From the NCBI RefSeq assembly GCF_902506065.1, contig NZ_LR732912.1, positions 2,893,334-2,957,333 on the forward strand: a stretch of 64,000 nucleotides of DNA, read 5' to 3'. How positions within the stretch are numbered: position 1 is the stretch's first letter; each line of letters opens with the position of its first letter. The stretch is from Arthrobacter sp. 9V. GTDB lineage: Bacteria > Actinomycetota > Actinomycetes > Actinomycetales > Micrococcaceae. Made by a program: the position numbers and the translations under genes. Shown here piece after piece: positions 43,835 to 51,888 of the stretch. The notes below the pieces were generated by a model, which saw only the letters and a list, made by a program, of their open reading frames with translations, was not told the origin of the DNA and made no database searches.

Positions 43835-44311
43835 TCAGACTTGGCCTGCTGCGCGAACAGGGCTCAGGTAGTAGGTCAACCGGAACTTGCCGATCTGAAC
43901 CTCGTTGCCGCTCTTCAGGTGTACACGGTCCACGCGGTCGTGGTTAACGTACGTTCCATTCAGGCTTCCCATGTCCACCAGTTCGAAGCCGGATTCAGAC
44001 CGGATGAACTGAACATGCTTGCGGGAGACCGTGACATCATCCAGGAAGATATCGGCATCAGGGTGCCTTCCCGCCGTGGTGGTGTCCGCGTCCAACAGGA
44101 AACGAGCACCGGCATTGGGTCCGCTGTGCGCAATGAGCAAAGCTGAGTTCGGCGGAAGTGCGTCTACGGATGCACGCTCTTCAGGGGCCAACTTGGGCGC
44201 GATACTCGGCTCGTCCCACGTTGGCGTGATGCTGATCGAGGTGGTCTCCGACGTCGGCTGTTCCTCCGCGCCGTTCCCGACATTGGCTTGATTCTGTTCG
44301 CCGCCAACCAT
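43835..44311 (-). CDS. garA: GarA, FHA-domain metabolic regulator
   Basis: Small phospho-switch protein which, unphosphorylated, binds and inhibits 2-oxoglutarate-using enzymes; kinase phosphorylation of an N-terminal Thr closes it on its own FHA domain. The 158-residue sequence has ETTS at residues 22-25, the position of the PknB/PknG phosphosites, and an FHA domain at about 55-150 with TAGRHPDADIFL, VTVSRKHVQF and MGSLNGTYVN holding the phospho-Thr binding Arg, Ser, Arg and Asn. It connects the PASTA kinase at 27343 to central metabolism. Confidence 0.95.
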   Translation of the reverse strand: MVGGEQNQANVGNGAEEQPTSETTSISITPTWDEPSIAPKLAPEERASVDALPPNSALLIAHSGPNAGARFLLDADTTTAGRHPDADIFLDDVTVSRKHVQFIRSESGFELVDMGSLNGTYVNHDRVDRVHLKSGNEVQIGKFRLTYYLSPVRAAGQV

Positions 44312-44392
44312 GGAATTTCCTCCTCATCCGCCGGCAGTTCCAAACCCTGCCGGCCACTTCCGCCTCCCGGTACCGCCGGGCAAATCGGTTGC

Positions 44393-44441
44393 TGGCCCGC
44401 CGTCATGCTTTTCTGTTTAAGGAAAGCCGCCTGACGGGCCA
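44393..44441 (-). terminator. Possible hairpin after gcvH
   Basis: TGGCCCG (44393-44399) pairs with CGGGCCA (44435-44441), with a further GTCA/TGAC pair inside, in the 137-base gcvH-garA gap. Long loop; may be an attenuator and not a true terminator. Confidence 0.4.
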
Positions 44442-44448
44442 GATAACT

Positions 44449-44835
44449 TTAGCCTACCTGTTGTTCGTACTCCGATGCACTGAGCAGGGAATCCACTGCG
44501 TCAGCTTCCGCGAGCTTTACTTCAATAAGCCATCCCTCGCCGTACGGGTCTGAGTTAATCAAGGCCGGATCAGTGTCCAGAGCATCGTTTCGATTGATGA
44601 CTTCACCGGTAACCGGCGCGTAGATATCGCTCACGCTCTTGGTGGATTCCACCTCGCCCACAACTTCATTGCCGGTGACTTTCGTCCCCGGCTCAGGCAT
44701 CTGGGCATAGACAACATCACCCAACGCGTCCTGCGCGAAGTCAGTGATGCCAATGCGCACTACGCCGTCGGCATCGGGAGCGGTAACCCATTCGTGTTCT
44801 GCGGTGTAGGAAAGTTCTTCCGGAATATTGCTCAC
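44449..44835 (-). CDS. gcvH: Glycine cleavage system H protein
   Basis: Lipoyl carrier that shuttles the methylamine group between P, T and L proteins of glycine cleavage. The start is GTG 44835 with GAAAGG at RBS distance; the frame is open much further upstream, but this gives the normal 128 residues (MSNIPEELSYTAEHEW). Lipoyl Lys66 is in EVESTKSVSD; GEGWLIEVKL marks the C-terminal part. The gcvT, gcvP genes are not in the window. Heading the garA-ftsR group is conserved (Rv1826). Confidence 0.96.
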   Translation of the reverse strand: MSNIPEELSYTAEHEWVTAPDADGVVRIGITDFAQDALGDVVYAQMPEPGTKVTGNEVVGEVESTKSVSDIYAPVTGEVINRNDALDTDPALINSDPYGEGWLIEVKLAEADAVDSLLSASEYEQQVG

Positions 44836-44952
44836 TGGTGGCCTTTCATCGGGATTTTCACGAACCTCGACGGCGGCCTGTACAGATGGCCACCGCTGAA
44901 AGTATAGGCACATTTCCCCTGCACCTGATGGGGTCTCTGCCATGATTGACCC

Positions 44953-45531
44953 ATGACCGAACAAGTACAAGTACCAGCTCAGAAAAAGCGCAATACAGGC
45001 GTCAAAATAGTCCTGATCCTGGTGGCAGTACTTGTCGCTGTGGCAGCTTACTTTATTCTTGGGGCCATCCTTCCCCGCTGGTGGGCCGATGTGATCGCCG
45101 GACAGGTCCGGCGCGACCTTGGAGCCAGTGTTCTGGTAGGTATGTTCTACGGATTCGTTTTCACCTTCATGCCACTCCTTGTTGCATGGCAAGCCACCCG
45201 CAAACCGGTGTCCTGGCCTTGGAAAATCGTCATTGTCCTGGTTGCCGTCGCCATCTCCACACCTAATCTGCTCACCGCAGGCATCGCGTTCGGCAGCACC
45301 GAGTCCGCCCACGCCGGCCAACGGACCTTGAGCGTGGATGCTGGATTCTTCACCACCTGGACCGCCATTTCCGCCGTTGCTGCTGTCATCGTCTTCATTG
45401 CAATGACCATTCTTTGGGCGCTGTGGCGGCGCAGGGGAAAGCAGATGAAGGTGCTCAGGCAAGCCGAGAACCAACGCGTCAAGGCCGCGAAGAGCACTGC
45501 AGCTGAAACGCAAACCACGCCCAACGCATAG
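44953..45531 (+). CDS. Four-helix membrane protein of unknown function
   Basis: A 192-residue integral membrane protein with hydrophobic segments at about 17-40, 57-77, 87-108 and 131-155, a basic N-terminal tail and a basic, Ala-rich C-terminal tail (RRRGKQMKVLRQAENQR). Family not recognised; similar proteins sit beside gcvH in other actinobacteria. Divergent from gcvH and followed by a strong terminator. Confidence 0.82.
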   Translation: MTEQVQVPAQKKRNTGVKIVLILVAVLVAVAAYFILGAILPRWWADVIAGQVRRDLGASVLVGMFYGFVFTFMPLLVAWQATRKPVSWPWKIVIVLVAVAISTPNLLTAGIAFGSTESAHAGQRTLSVDAGFFTTWTAISAVAAVIVFIAMTILWALWRRRGKQMKVLRQAENQRVKAAKSTAAETQTTPNA

Positions 45532-45537
45532 TACATC

Positions 45538-45574
45538 AAGAAGCCCGCCACGAATTATCCGTGGCGGGCTTCTT
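45538..45574. terminator. Bidirectional terminator
   Basis: Perfect 15-bp stem AAGAAGCCCGCCACG / CGTGGCGGGCTTCTT (45538-45552, 45560-45574), followed by TTTGTTTT in the plus direction; serves the convergent membrane-protein and MFS genes. Confidence 0.92.
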
Positions 45575-45603
45575 TGTTTTCGGCCGAGCCTGGCAGCCCG
45601 GCG

Positions 45604-46812
45604 TCAGGCGACGGTGACCTCACGCGGTTCGCGTTCGACGTCGGGAGTTACACCAGGTGCCGCCGCTCCCCCTCGTTTCGCCGCTGCAGCCGCGGCCAGC
45701 ATGACCAACAGTGCTGCGACAGTAATGCCGGCCCCGGCCCAGATGGGCGAGGTGTAGCCGAGACCCGCGGTGATAGTGACGCCACCGAGCCAGGCCCCCA
45801 GCGCGTTGCCGAGGTTGAACGCGCCGATGTTCGCACCTGATGCCAATGTGGGTGCCGTGGAGGCAAAGTGCATCACGCGCATCTGGAGACCCGGAACGGT
45901 AGCGAAACCGAAACCGCCCATGAGCACCAAGGACACCAGCGTTGCGATGCTGTTCGAAGCGGTAAGGGCGAAGAAGATCAGCACAGCGACCAGCCCGGCA
46001 AGGATGAGAATGAGTGACTTGTCCAACGCTTTATCCGCGGCCTTTCCTCCCAGGAAGTTGCCCACGAACAGGCCGCCACCGAACAGCACCAGGAGCCACG
46101 GCACGGCTCCTGACTCAAATCCGGAGACCTCGGTGAGAGTGAAGGCGATATACGTGAACGCACCGAACATGCCGCCGAATCCGAGAATGGTCACGATGAT
46201 GGAGAGCCACACCTGACCGGATGCAAAGGCACCCAACTCGCTGCGGAGGCCCTTGGTGGGTTCCGTGGTGGCCTTGGGGACCATCAGCGCGATACCGAGC
46301 AGGGCAACCACGCCTATGGCCGTGATGGCCCAAAAGGTTGAGCGCCACCCGAAGTTCTGGCCCAGCAGCGTCCCGAAGGGAACTCCCAGGACGTTTGCTG
46401 CGGTAAGACCGGTAAACATGATGGCGATGGCCCCGGCCTTCTTGTGGGATGGCACCAGGCTTGCGGCGACCACGGACCCAATACCGAAGAAGGCGCCATG
46501 GCAGAGCGCTGCGACAATACGGCCGATCATCATGGCCGCGTAGCTGTCCGCGATGGCGGATAAAAAGTTGCCGGCAATAAACAAGACGAGCAAGCCGATG
46601 AGAACCGGCTTTCGCGGCAGCCTGGTCACTGCGGCAGTGACCAGGAGGGCGCCAACGGTGACACTCAAGGCATAGCCGGAGATGAACCAACCGGCGGAAG
46701 CCTCACTGACCTGGAAGTCGGCAGCAACTTCCGGCAAGAGGCCCATGATCACGAATTCGGTCAGTCCGATGCCGAATCCGCCGAGGGCAAGGGCGATCAA
46801 CCCTGCGGGCAT
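45604..46812 (-). CDS. MFS transporter (DHA1/AraJ-like efflux family)
   Basis: Predicted 12-helix drug or metabolite exporter. The start is ATG 46812, with AAGGAG 8 bases before it (MPAGLIALALGGFGIGLTEF), giving 402 residues. The loop 2-3 region ALLVTAAVTRLPRKPVLIG and motif MIGRIVAALCHGAFFGIG in helix 4, then GFGGMFGAFTYIAF, fit the DHA1 group close to AraJ/YdhP. The C-terminus has an Ala-rich stretch and a charged tail. Divergently paired with a marR gene whose likely operator lies between them, so substrate-induced derepression is expected. Substrate unknown. Confidence 0.92.
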   Translation of the reverse strand: MPAGLIALALGGFGIGLTEFVIMGLLPEVAADFQVSEASAGWFISGYALSVTVGALLVTAAVTRLPRKPVLIGLLVLFIAGNFLSAIADSYAAMMIGRIVAALCHGAFFGIGSVVAASLVPSHKKAGAIAIMFTGLTAANVLGVPFGTLLGQNFGWRSTFWAITAIGVVALLGIALMVPKATTEPTKGLRSELGAFASGQVWLSIIVTILGFGGMFGAFTYIAFTLTEVSGFESGAVPWLLVLFGGGLFVGNFLGGKAADKALDKSLILILAGLVAVLIFFALTASNSIATLVSLVLMGGFGFATVPGLQMRVMHFASTAPTLASGANIGAFNLGNALGAWLGGVTITAGLGYTSPIWAGAGITVAALLVMLAAAAAAKRGGAAAPGVTPDVEREPREVTVA

Positions 46813-46879
46813 GTGGAGCTCCTTCAAATGACTGGTTCCGGGACGAAGTGGAAGTGCGTCGCCGGGAACCGTAGAATAT

Positions 46880-46935
46880 TAGTTGCAGACGCTCTATATA
46901 TAGTTGCACACGCTAGATACTTGCGCAAGCAACTA
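46880..46935. promoter_or_regulatory. MarR operator region with direct and inverted repeats
   Basis: TAGTTGCAGACGCT (46880-46893) repeats as TAGTTGCACACGCT at 46901-46914, exactly 21 bases (two helical turns) apart, and the end of the region, GCAAGCAACTA (46925-46935), is an inverted partner of TAGTTGC; TTGCGCAA is a small palindrome within. All lie between divergent MFS and marR starts. Confidence 0.7.
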
Positions 46936-46986
46936 CATTCCGATGCATCGCGGATCACAAGACATGAAGGCAGGAGCACAGTAGAT

Positions 46987-47433
46987 ATGGGCATCAAGGA
47001 TGACGCCGTAGAGGTACGGGCACAGGGTTGGCGAACCCTTGCCGCGCTGCACGGAAGCATCGAAGCGGAGCTCGAGAAGGCTCTCCAGGCCTCAAGTGAC
47101 CTGTCTGTAGTGGAGTACACGGTCCTGGACGCACTGAGCCGCCAGGACGGTTGGCACATGCGAATGCAGCAGCTAGCCCGCGCCACCGCCCTCTCCAGCA
47201 GCGCCACCACACGACTGGTCAACCGGCTGGAAGACCGCGGCCTGCTCACCCGTATCCTGTGCGCCGACGACCGACGCGGCATCTACACCGAACTGACGCA
47301 GGCCGGGCAGAAGCTTCTCGAGGCGGCCAAGCCCGTGCACGACCACACCCTGGCATCCGCCCTTGAGGCCGCCGAGTCCGTGCCCGAACTCGAGCCGCTG
47401 GTGCGGGCGCTCAGCGTGTTGCAGAAGGTCTAG
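46987..47433 (+). CDS. MarR-family transcriptional regulator
   Basis: A 148-residue winged-helix repressor. ATG 46987 is preceded by AGGAG at 10 bases. The core runs EYTVLDALSRQDGWHMRMQQ, LARATALSSSATTRLVNRLE (recognition helix) and DRGLLTRILCADDRRGIYTE (wing), then an EAAKPVHDHTL dimerisation helix. A single Cys is in the wing (ILCADD). Very likely controls itself and the divergent MFS gene through the repeats in the intergenic region. Confidence 0.93.
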   Translation: MGIKDDAVEVRAQGWRTLAALHGSIEAELEKALQASSDLSVVEYTVLDALSRQDGWHMRMQQLARATALSSSATTRLVNRLEDRGLLTRILCADDRRGIYTELTQAGQKLLEAAKPVHDHTLASALEAAESVPELEPLVRALSVLQKV

Positions 47434-47441
47434 CCCCATCC

Positions 47442-47499
47442 CCCGGTCTTATTCGCAATCCCCCGACGCTCAACGGCGGGTGATTCGAACAAGACCGGG
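47442..47499 (+). terminator. Long imperfect hairpin after marR
   Basis: The left arm begins CCCGGTCTT (47442-47450) and the right arm ends AAGACCGGG (47491-47499); pairing extends inward through TTCG to AATC/GATT with one mismatch and one bulge. It starts 9 bases after the marR stop. Confidence 0.55.
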
Positions 47500-47520
47500 A
47501 GTGCGCAGGCATTAACGACC

Positions 47521-47561
47521 AAAGGCCGGAATCACTGTGTTTCCACGTGATTCCGGCCTTT
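47521..47561 (-). terminator. Terminator of tRNA-Pro
   Basis: Perfect 15-bp stem AAAGGCCGGAATCAC / GTGATTCCGGCCTTT (47521-47535, 47547-47561) immediately 3' of the tRNA-Pro CCA end. Confidence 0.8.
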
Positions 47562-47562
47562 A

Positions 47563-47639
<77 letters not shown>

Positions 47640-47780
47640 CTGGTTCCACCGTTCTCCGCCTAAGTTTTCCTCCGAGGAGTCTCACCTAAGCAGTCCGGCC
47701 GAACCACCTCCAAAAGCTTACACGAAGTTGGAGGTGGGAGACGCCATCACAGCCAAAGTGGGCTGTGATGCCCGTCTCAC

Positions 47781-49331
47781 TTAGCGCTTCTTGCCCCGCT
47801 TCTCGCGGACGCGCATGTTGACCTCGATGGGCGTGCCCTCGAAGCCGAACGTTTCGCGGAGGCGACGGGTGATGAAGCGACGGTATCCGGGGTCTAGGAA
47901 TCCGGTAGTGAACAACACGAACTTCGGCGGGCGGCTCGATGCCTGGGTGCCGAAGAGGATGCGCGGCTGCTTTCCGCCACGGACCGGGTGCGGGTGGGCC
48001 GCCACCAGTTCGCCCAGGAACGCGTTGAGGCGTCCGGTGGGGATACGCCGGTCCCAGCTCTCCAAAGCAATGTCCAGCGCGGGGACCAGCCGGTCCTTGT
48101 GCCAGCCGGTCTTGGCGGAGATGTTCACGCGGGGAGCCCATTCCACGTGCGCGAGGTCCTGCTCGATTTCGCGCTCCAGGTAACGGCGGCGTTCGTCGTC
48201 CAGCAGATCCCATTTGTTGAAAGCGAGAACCAGCGCACGGCCGGACTCGATAGCCAGCTGCAGGATACGGACGTCCTGCTCGCTGAGGACTTCATCAACG
48301 GCAAGAAGCACGACGGCGACCTCCGCCTTTTCGAGCGCGGCCTGCGTCCGCAGCGAAGCATAGAAGTCGGCACCCTGGGCCATGTGCTGACGGCGGCGGA
48401 TACCTGCAGTGTCCACGAAGCGCCACGTGCGGTCGCCCAGTTCGATGAACTCGTCAACGGGGTCACGCGTGGTGCCTGCCAGTGGATCCACCACTACGCG
48501 CTCGGAGCCCGCAAGCTTATTGAGCAGCGAGGACTTACCCACGTTGGGGCGACCGATCAGCGCGATGCGGCGGGGACCGCCTGAACGCTCCACACCATCC
48601 ACCAGGGAGTACTCGGGAAGGGTGTCCATGACGTGGTCCAGGAGGTCCGCAACACCGCGGCCGTGCAAGGCCGAAACCGGGTACGGCTGGCCGAAGCCCA
48701 AGCCCCAGAGTGCCGCGGAATCGGCTTCCTGGGCGAAGTCGTCCACCTTGTTGGCCACCATGATGACCGGCTTCTTGCTCTTGCGGAGCATCTTCATGAC
48801 ACCCTCGTCCGTGGCTGTTGCGCCCACGGCGGAGTCCACCACGAAGAGTACGGCGTCGGCAAGCTCAACAGCCATCTCGGCCTGCTCTGCAACCCGGGCG
48901 TGGATGCCCTTGGCGTCGTGCTCCCAACCACCGGTGTCCACCAGGGTGAAGTTGCGGCCGTTCCAGCGGGCCGAATACATTACGCGGTCGCGGGTAACGC
49001 CCGGGGTGTCCTCCACAACTGCTTCGCGACGGCCAAGGATACGGTTGACCAACGTGGACTTGCCCACGTTCGGGCGTCCGATGATGGCCAGAACCGGGTC
49101 CAGCTTGAGGGGACCTTCCTCGCCTTCATCGCCGTATTCACCGCTGAGCAGCGCGGCGTCTTCTTCGTCGAGTTCGTAGTCCTCCAGGCCTGCCCGGAGG
49201 GTGGCCGCGCGGAGCTCGGCTTCGTCGTCGTCCAGGGCCGCCAGGTTTTCCGCCACCTGGTCGGTGCCGGTGGGCGTGTATTCGTCGTCGCCGGCTCCGT
49301 GGAGGCCGGATTTTTGAGTCGTATCGCTCAT
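47781..49331 (-). CDS. der: Ribosome-assembly GTPase Der (EngA)
   Basis: Tandem-GTPase needed for 50S subunit maturation. The 516-residue protein has two G domains, each with [10 protein letters not shown] or [10 protein letters not shown] (about 86 and 258), DTPGVTRD / DPLAGTTRD switch motifs, DTGGW / DTAGI and NKVD / NKWD, followed by the KH-like domain ending [11 protein letters not shown] 75-residue acidic N-terminal extension ([20 protein letters not shown]) precedes the first domain, longer than in E. coli. Last gene of the parA-scpA-scpB-rluB-tyrA-cmk-plsC-der series. Confidence 0.97.
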   Translation of the reverse strand: MSDTTQKSGLHGAGDDEYTPTGTDQVAENLAALDDDEAELRAATLRAGLEDYELDEEDAALLSGEYGDEGEEGPLKLDPVLAIIGRPNVGKSTLVNRILGRREAVVEDTPGVTRDRVMYSARWNGRNFTLVDTGGWEHDAKGIHARVAEQAEMAVELADAVLFVVDSAVGATATDEGVMKMLRKSKKPVIMVANKVDDFAQEADSAALWGLGFGQPYPVSALHGRGVADLLDHVMDTLPEYSLVDGVERSGGPRRIALIGRPNVGKSSLLNKLAGSERVVVDPLAGTTRDPVDEFIELGDRTWRFVDTAGIRRRQHMAQGADFYASLRTQAALEKAEVAVVLLAVDEVLSEQDVRILQLAIESGRALVLAFNKWDLLDDERRRYLEREIEQDLAHVEWAPRVNISAKTGWHKDRLVPALDIALESWDRRIPTGRLNAFLGELVAAHPHPVRGGKQPRILFGTQASSRPPKFVLFTTGFLDPGYRRFITRRLRETFGFEGTPIEVNMRVREKRGKKR

Positions 49332-49341
49332 TGCACTTTCC

Positions 49342-50076
49342 TTAGTGGTGGTCTGCCGGCGTCCCGGCTACTGCTGTATGGCGGTGCTGCGGAGTAGGTT
49401 CTCCGGGCGCAGGCTCCAAAGGAAGATCCTGGCCTGTGGCGCGGATGGCGTCCTGGACGTGCCCGGCCAGGGCTTCACGGATCTCCGCAGCCGCCCTGTC
49501 CATTGAAACACGCCCCGGTTCGCCCTTCCGGCGCTTCACCGTGATGGGTTCGCCGAAGCTCACATGGAGCTTGCGGCGTGGTTTGGGGATATGGTCGCGA
49601 TGCTCATCACCCTGACGGGTTCCGAGGATGGCGACCGGTATAACGGTGGCTCCCGAGTTCAGGGCAAGCCACGCAACTCCGTTGCTGATGTTTTCTGCCG
49701 AGCCGCTCCCCCGGGTTCCTTCGGGAAGAATCCCTACGCAACGGCCGGCGTCGAGCAGTTTCTTGCCCAGATGCAGGGCGGTGCGGTCACCGGAGCGGTC
49801 CACCGGGATCTGTCCGGAACCCCGCAGGACAGAGCCCAGGAAACCCTTGAACATCTCTTTCTTGACCAGAATGTGCATGGCACGAGGTGACGCGCCGAAC
49901 ATCACCGGCCCGTCCAGGAAGCTAATGTGGTTCGCCGCGAAAACCACCGGCCCGGCCGCTGGCACGTTGCTTTTGCCCGCCACGATGGTCCGGTAGAGGA
50001 AGTGATCCAGGAACCAACCTACTGGGCGGCTCCATATCCTGCTTGCTGCGGAAGGTAGCTGATTCTCAGTCACCAT
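49342..50076 (-). CDS. Lysophospholipid acyltransferase family protein (PlsC-like)
   Basis: Second PlsC-type acyltransferase of the window (244 residues): [14 protein letters not shown] (HxxxxD block), [30 protein letters not shown] and [17 protein letters not shown]. It overlaps cmk by 11 bases and is 10 bases before der. The pairing cmk-plsC-der recurs in other bacteria. Acyl specificity unknown; differs clearly from the 30985 enzyme, so not a recent duplicate. Confidence 0.92.
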   Translation of the reverse strand: MVTENQLPSAASRIWSRPVGWFLDHFLYRTIVAGKSNVPAAGPVVFAANHISFLDGPVMFGASPRAMHILVKKEMFKGFLGSVLRGSGQIPVDRSGDRTALHLGKKLLDAGRCVGILPEGTRGSGSAENISNGVAWLALNSGATVIPVAILGTRQGDEHRDHIPKPRRKLHVSFGEPITVKRRKGEPGRVSMDRAAAEIREALAGHVQDAIRATGQDLPLEPAPGEPTPQHRHTAVAGTPADHH

Positions 50077-50779
50077 AGATAACCTTGCTCACGATCGCCA
50101 AGGCAGTCTCCACCGTTTCCTCAAAGTTCAAATCCGAGGAATCGAGGGTGACTACACCGTCGGCCGCTTGGGTGAAATTCACAACTGTGGAGTCCTTGGC
50201 ATCACGCTGGATGACCTGCGCCTTGAGCTGTTCCTTGGTCTGCGTGCCGCCCAACTGAATCCCGCGGCGCCGCATCCTGGCTTCCTCACTTGCAGTCAAG
50301 AGCATGCGAACTTCAGCATTGGGGACCACGACGGTGGTGATGTCGCGGCCTTCCACCACCATACGGCGGTGATGCTGGTCGATCAGCTCACGCTGTCGAC
50401 GGATCAGCTCGGTGCGGGCACCGAGCGTCGTAGCGACAGCACTCACCGAAGAGGAGATCAGAGGATCCCGGATCTCGTCCGTGATGTCCGTACCATCAAC
50501 TGCCACATACTCCGTGGCGGTTGTTGTGCTGATCTCCAACGGCATGATCTTCGAAGCCTGTTCCACCGCGGCCCCGTCCTGAAGGTCAACGCCGGTCTTG
50601 AGGCAAAACCACGTCAGGGCACGGTACATCGCACCAGTGTCCAAGTACGCCAGCTTCAAGCGCCGGGCAACTTCCTTGCTGACGCTGGATTTGCCTGATC
50701 CTGAAGGGCCGTCGATCGCGATCACGAGCGGCTTGCCGGGACGGGCAACAGTTTCCGGGCCAAAGAATTCACGCGTCAT
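50066..50779 (-). CDS. cmk: Cytidylate kinase
   Basis: Phosphorylates CMP and dCMP with ATP. The start is taken as ATG 50779, whose A is shared with the tyrA stop (TAATG); the 237-residue product then starts MTREFFGPETVARPG. Motifs: P-loop VIAIDGPSGSGKSSVSKEVA, LDTGAMYRALTWF, GRDITTVVVPNAEVRMLLTA and the lid region ARMRRRGIQ. The N-terminus is about 18 residues longer than in E. coli Cmk. Confidence 0.96.
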   Translation of the reverse strand: MTREFFGPETVARPGKPLVIAIDGPSGSGKSSVSKEVARRLKLAYLDTGAMYRALTWFCLKTGVDLQDGAAVEQASKIMPLEISTTTATEYVAVDGTDITDEIRDPLISSSVSAVATTLGARTELIRRQRELIDQHHRRMVVEGRDITTVVVPNAEVRMLLTASEEARMRRRGIQLGGTQTKEQLKAQVIQRDAKDSTVVNFTQAADGVVTLDSSDLNFEETVETALAIVSKVIYGD

Positions 50780-51885
50780 TACTGCAGTACCCGCCATCCA
50801 CGGTCAGTCAAAGCTTCAACAAGGAGGTCATGCTTGCTCGGAAGCACGGAGAGTTCCACCATGCCAACATTTTGTCCGGAGGAATGATCCAGCCGAAGGT
50901 CTTCCAGGTTGACCCCGATCTCGCCGATCTCGGTGAGAAGATGCGCGATCTGACCAGGCGTGTCATCCACCAGGATGGTGAGCCATGAGTACGCCTGGGG
51001 AGGTCCGCCGTGCTTTCCGGGGATCCGGGCCTGGCCTGCGTTGCCCTCGCTGATCAGCTGTGCGAGGTCGAGCCGCGCGCCGGGGGCGAGGGGTTCTTCC
51101 AAGGTTCCGATCAAGCGGTTCAGGTCCTCACGCACACCGTGGAGGATGGACACCACTTTTTCCGCGTTGCCGCCCAGGATTTGTACCCAGAGGGTGGGAT
51201 CGCTGGCCGCGATGCGGGTAGTATCCCGAAGTCCGTTGCCCGCCAAAGAGAGGGCATGCAGCGGCGTACCCTGCAGACGGCTCGCCAGAAGCGAGGACAT
51301 GATCTGCGGTAAATGAGACACCAGCGCCACGGCTTCATCGTGCTCGTCCGCAGTGAATTGGGAAACAATTGCTCCCAGATCCCCCGCGAGCGAACGCGCA
51401 GCCTGGAGTGCAGCATCCGAGGTTTCTTCGGAGGGGCAGAGCACCCACGGCATGGAGGTGAAAAGCTCACCCCTGGCCGCGACCGGGCCGGACTTCTCCC
51501 TGCCTGCCATGGGGTGCGTACCCACATAGCGGGCAAGGTCAACGCCGCGTTCCCGCAGTTGTGCCTGGATGCCGGCCTTGACGCTGGCAATATCAACCAC
51601 CACCGCTGACGGGTAATCCGCCAGCGCCTTCTGCACGACGTCGGCAGTAACGTCCGGCGGGGCCGCGACGACTACCAGCTGGGGATCCTTATCCAGTTCC
51701 TCCAACGGCCGTCCGGCACCGATGTCCACCGCCACCGCCTGGTTGGTGGGTGAAGGATCGAAAAGGAAAACGGGGACACCGCGTCCGCGCAGGCCGAGGC
51801 CAATGCTGGCTCCGAGCAAGCCTGTACCGAGAACGACGACCGGGCCGTCAAGATGGCCCCGGCCGTGCGTACCGAATGCCGACAT
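50779..51885 (-). CDS. tyrA: Prephenate dehydrogenase with C-terminal ACT domain
   Basis: Oxidative decarboxylation of prephenate (or arogenate) to the tyrosine precursor. The 368-residue protein has the NAD-binding GTGLLGASIGLGLRGRG, VVAAPPDVTADVV, THPMAGREKSGP with the catalytic His, and an ACT domain from about 295 (YSWLTILVDDTPGQIAHLLT), suggesting feedback control by an amino acid. Its insertion between rluB and cmk is common in actinobacteria. Starts 3 bases after the rluB stop. Confidence 0.95.
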   Translation of the reverse strand: MSAFGTHGRGHLDGPVVVLGTGLLGASIGLGLRGRGVPVFLFDPSPTNQAVAVDIGAGRPLEELDKDPQLVVVAAPPDVTADVVQKALADYPSAVVVDIASVKAGIQAQLRERGVDLARYVGTHPMAGREKSGPVAARGELFTSMPWVLCPSEETSDAALQAARSLAGDLGAIVSQFTADEHDEAVALVSHLPQIMSSLLASRLQGTPLHALSLAGNGLRDTTRIAASDPTLWVQILGGNAEKVVSILHGVREDLNRLIGTLEEPLAPGARLDLAQLISEGNAGQARIPGKHGGPPQAYSWLTILVDDTPGQIAHLLTEIGEIGVNLEDLRLDHSSGQNVGMVELSVLPSKHDLLVEALTDRGWRVLQ

Positions 51886-51888
51886 GCC

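Noticed and set aside
44449..45513. gcvH as a 354-residue fusion
   Set aside because: The upstream part is antisense to the 44953 membrane-protein gene; the GTG at 44835 with RBS gives the standard 128-residue H protein.
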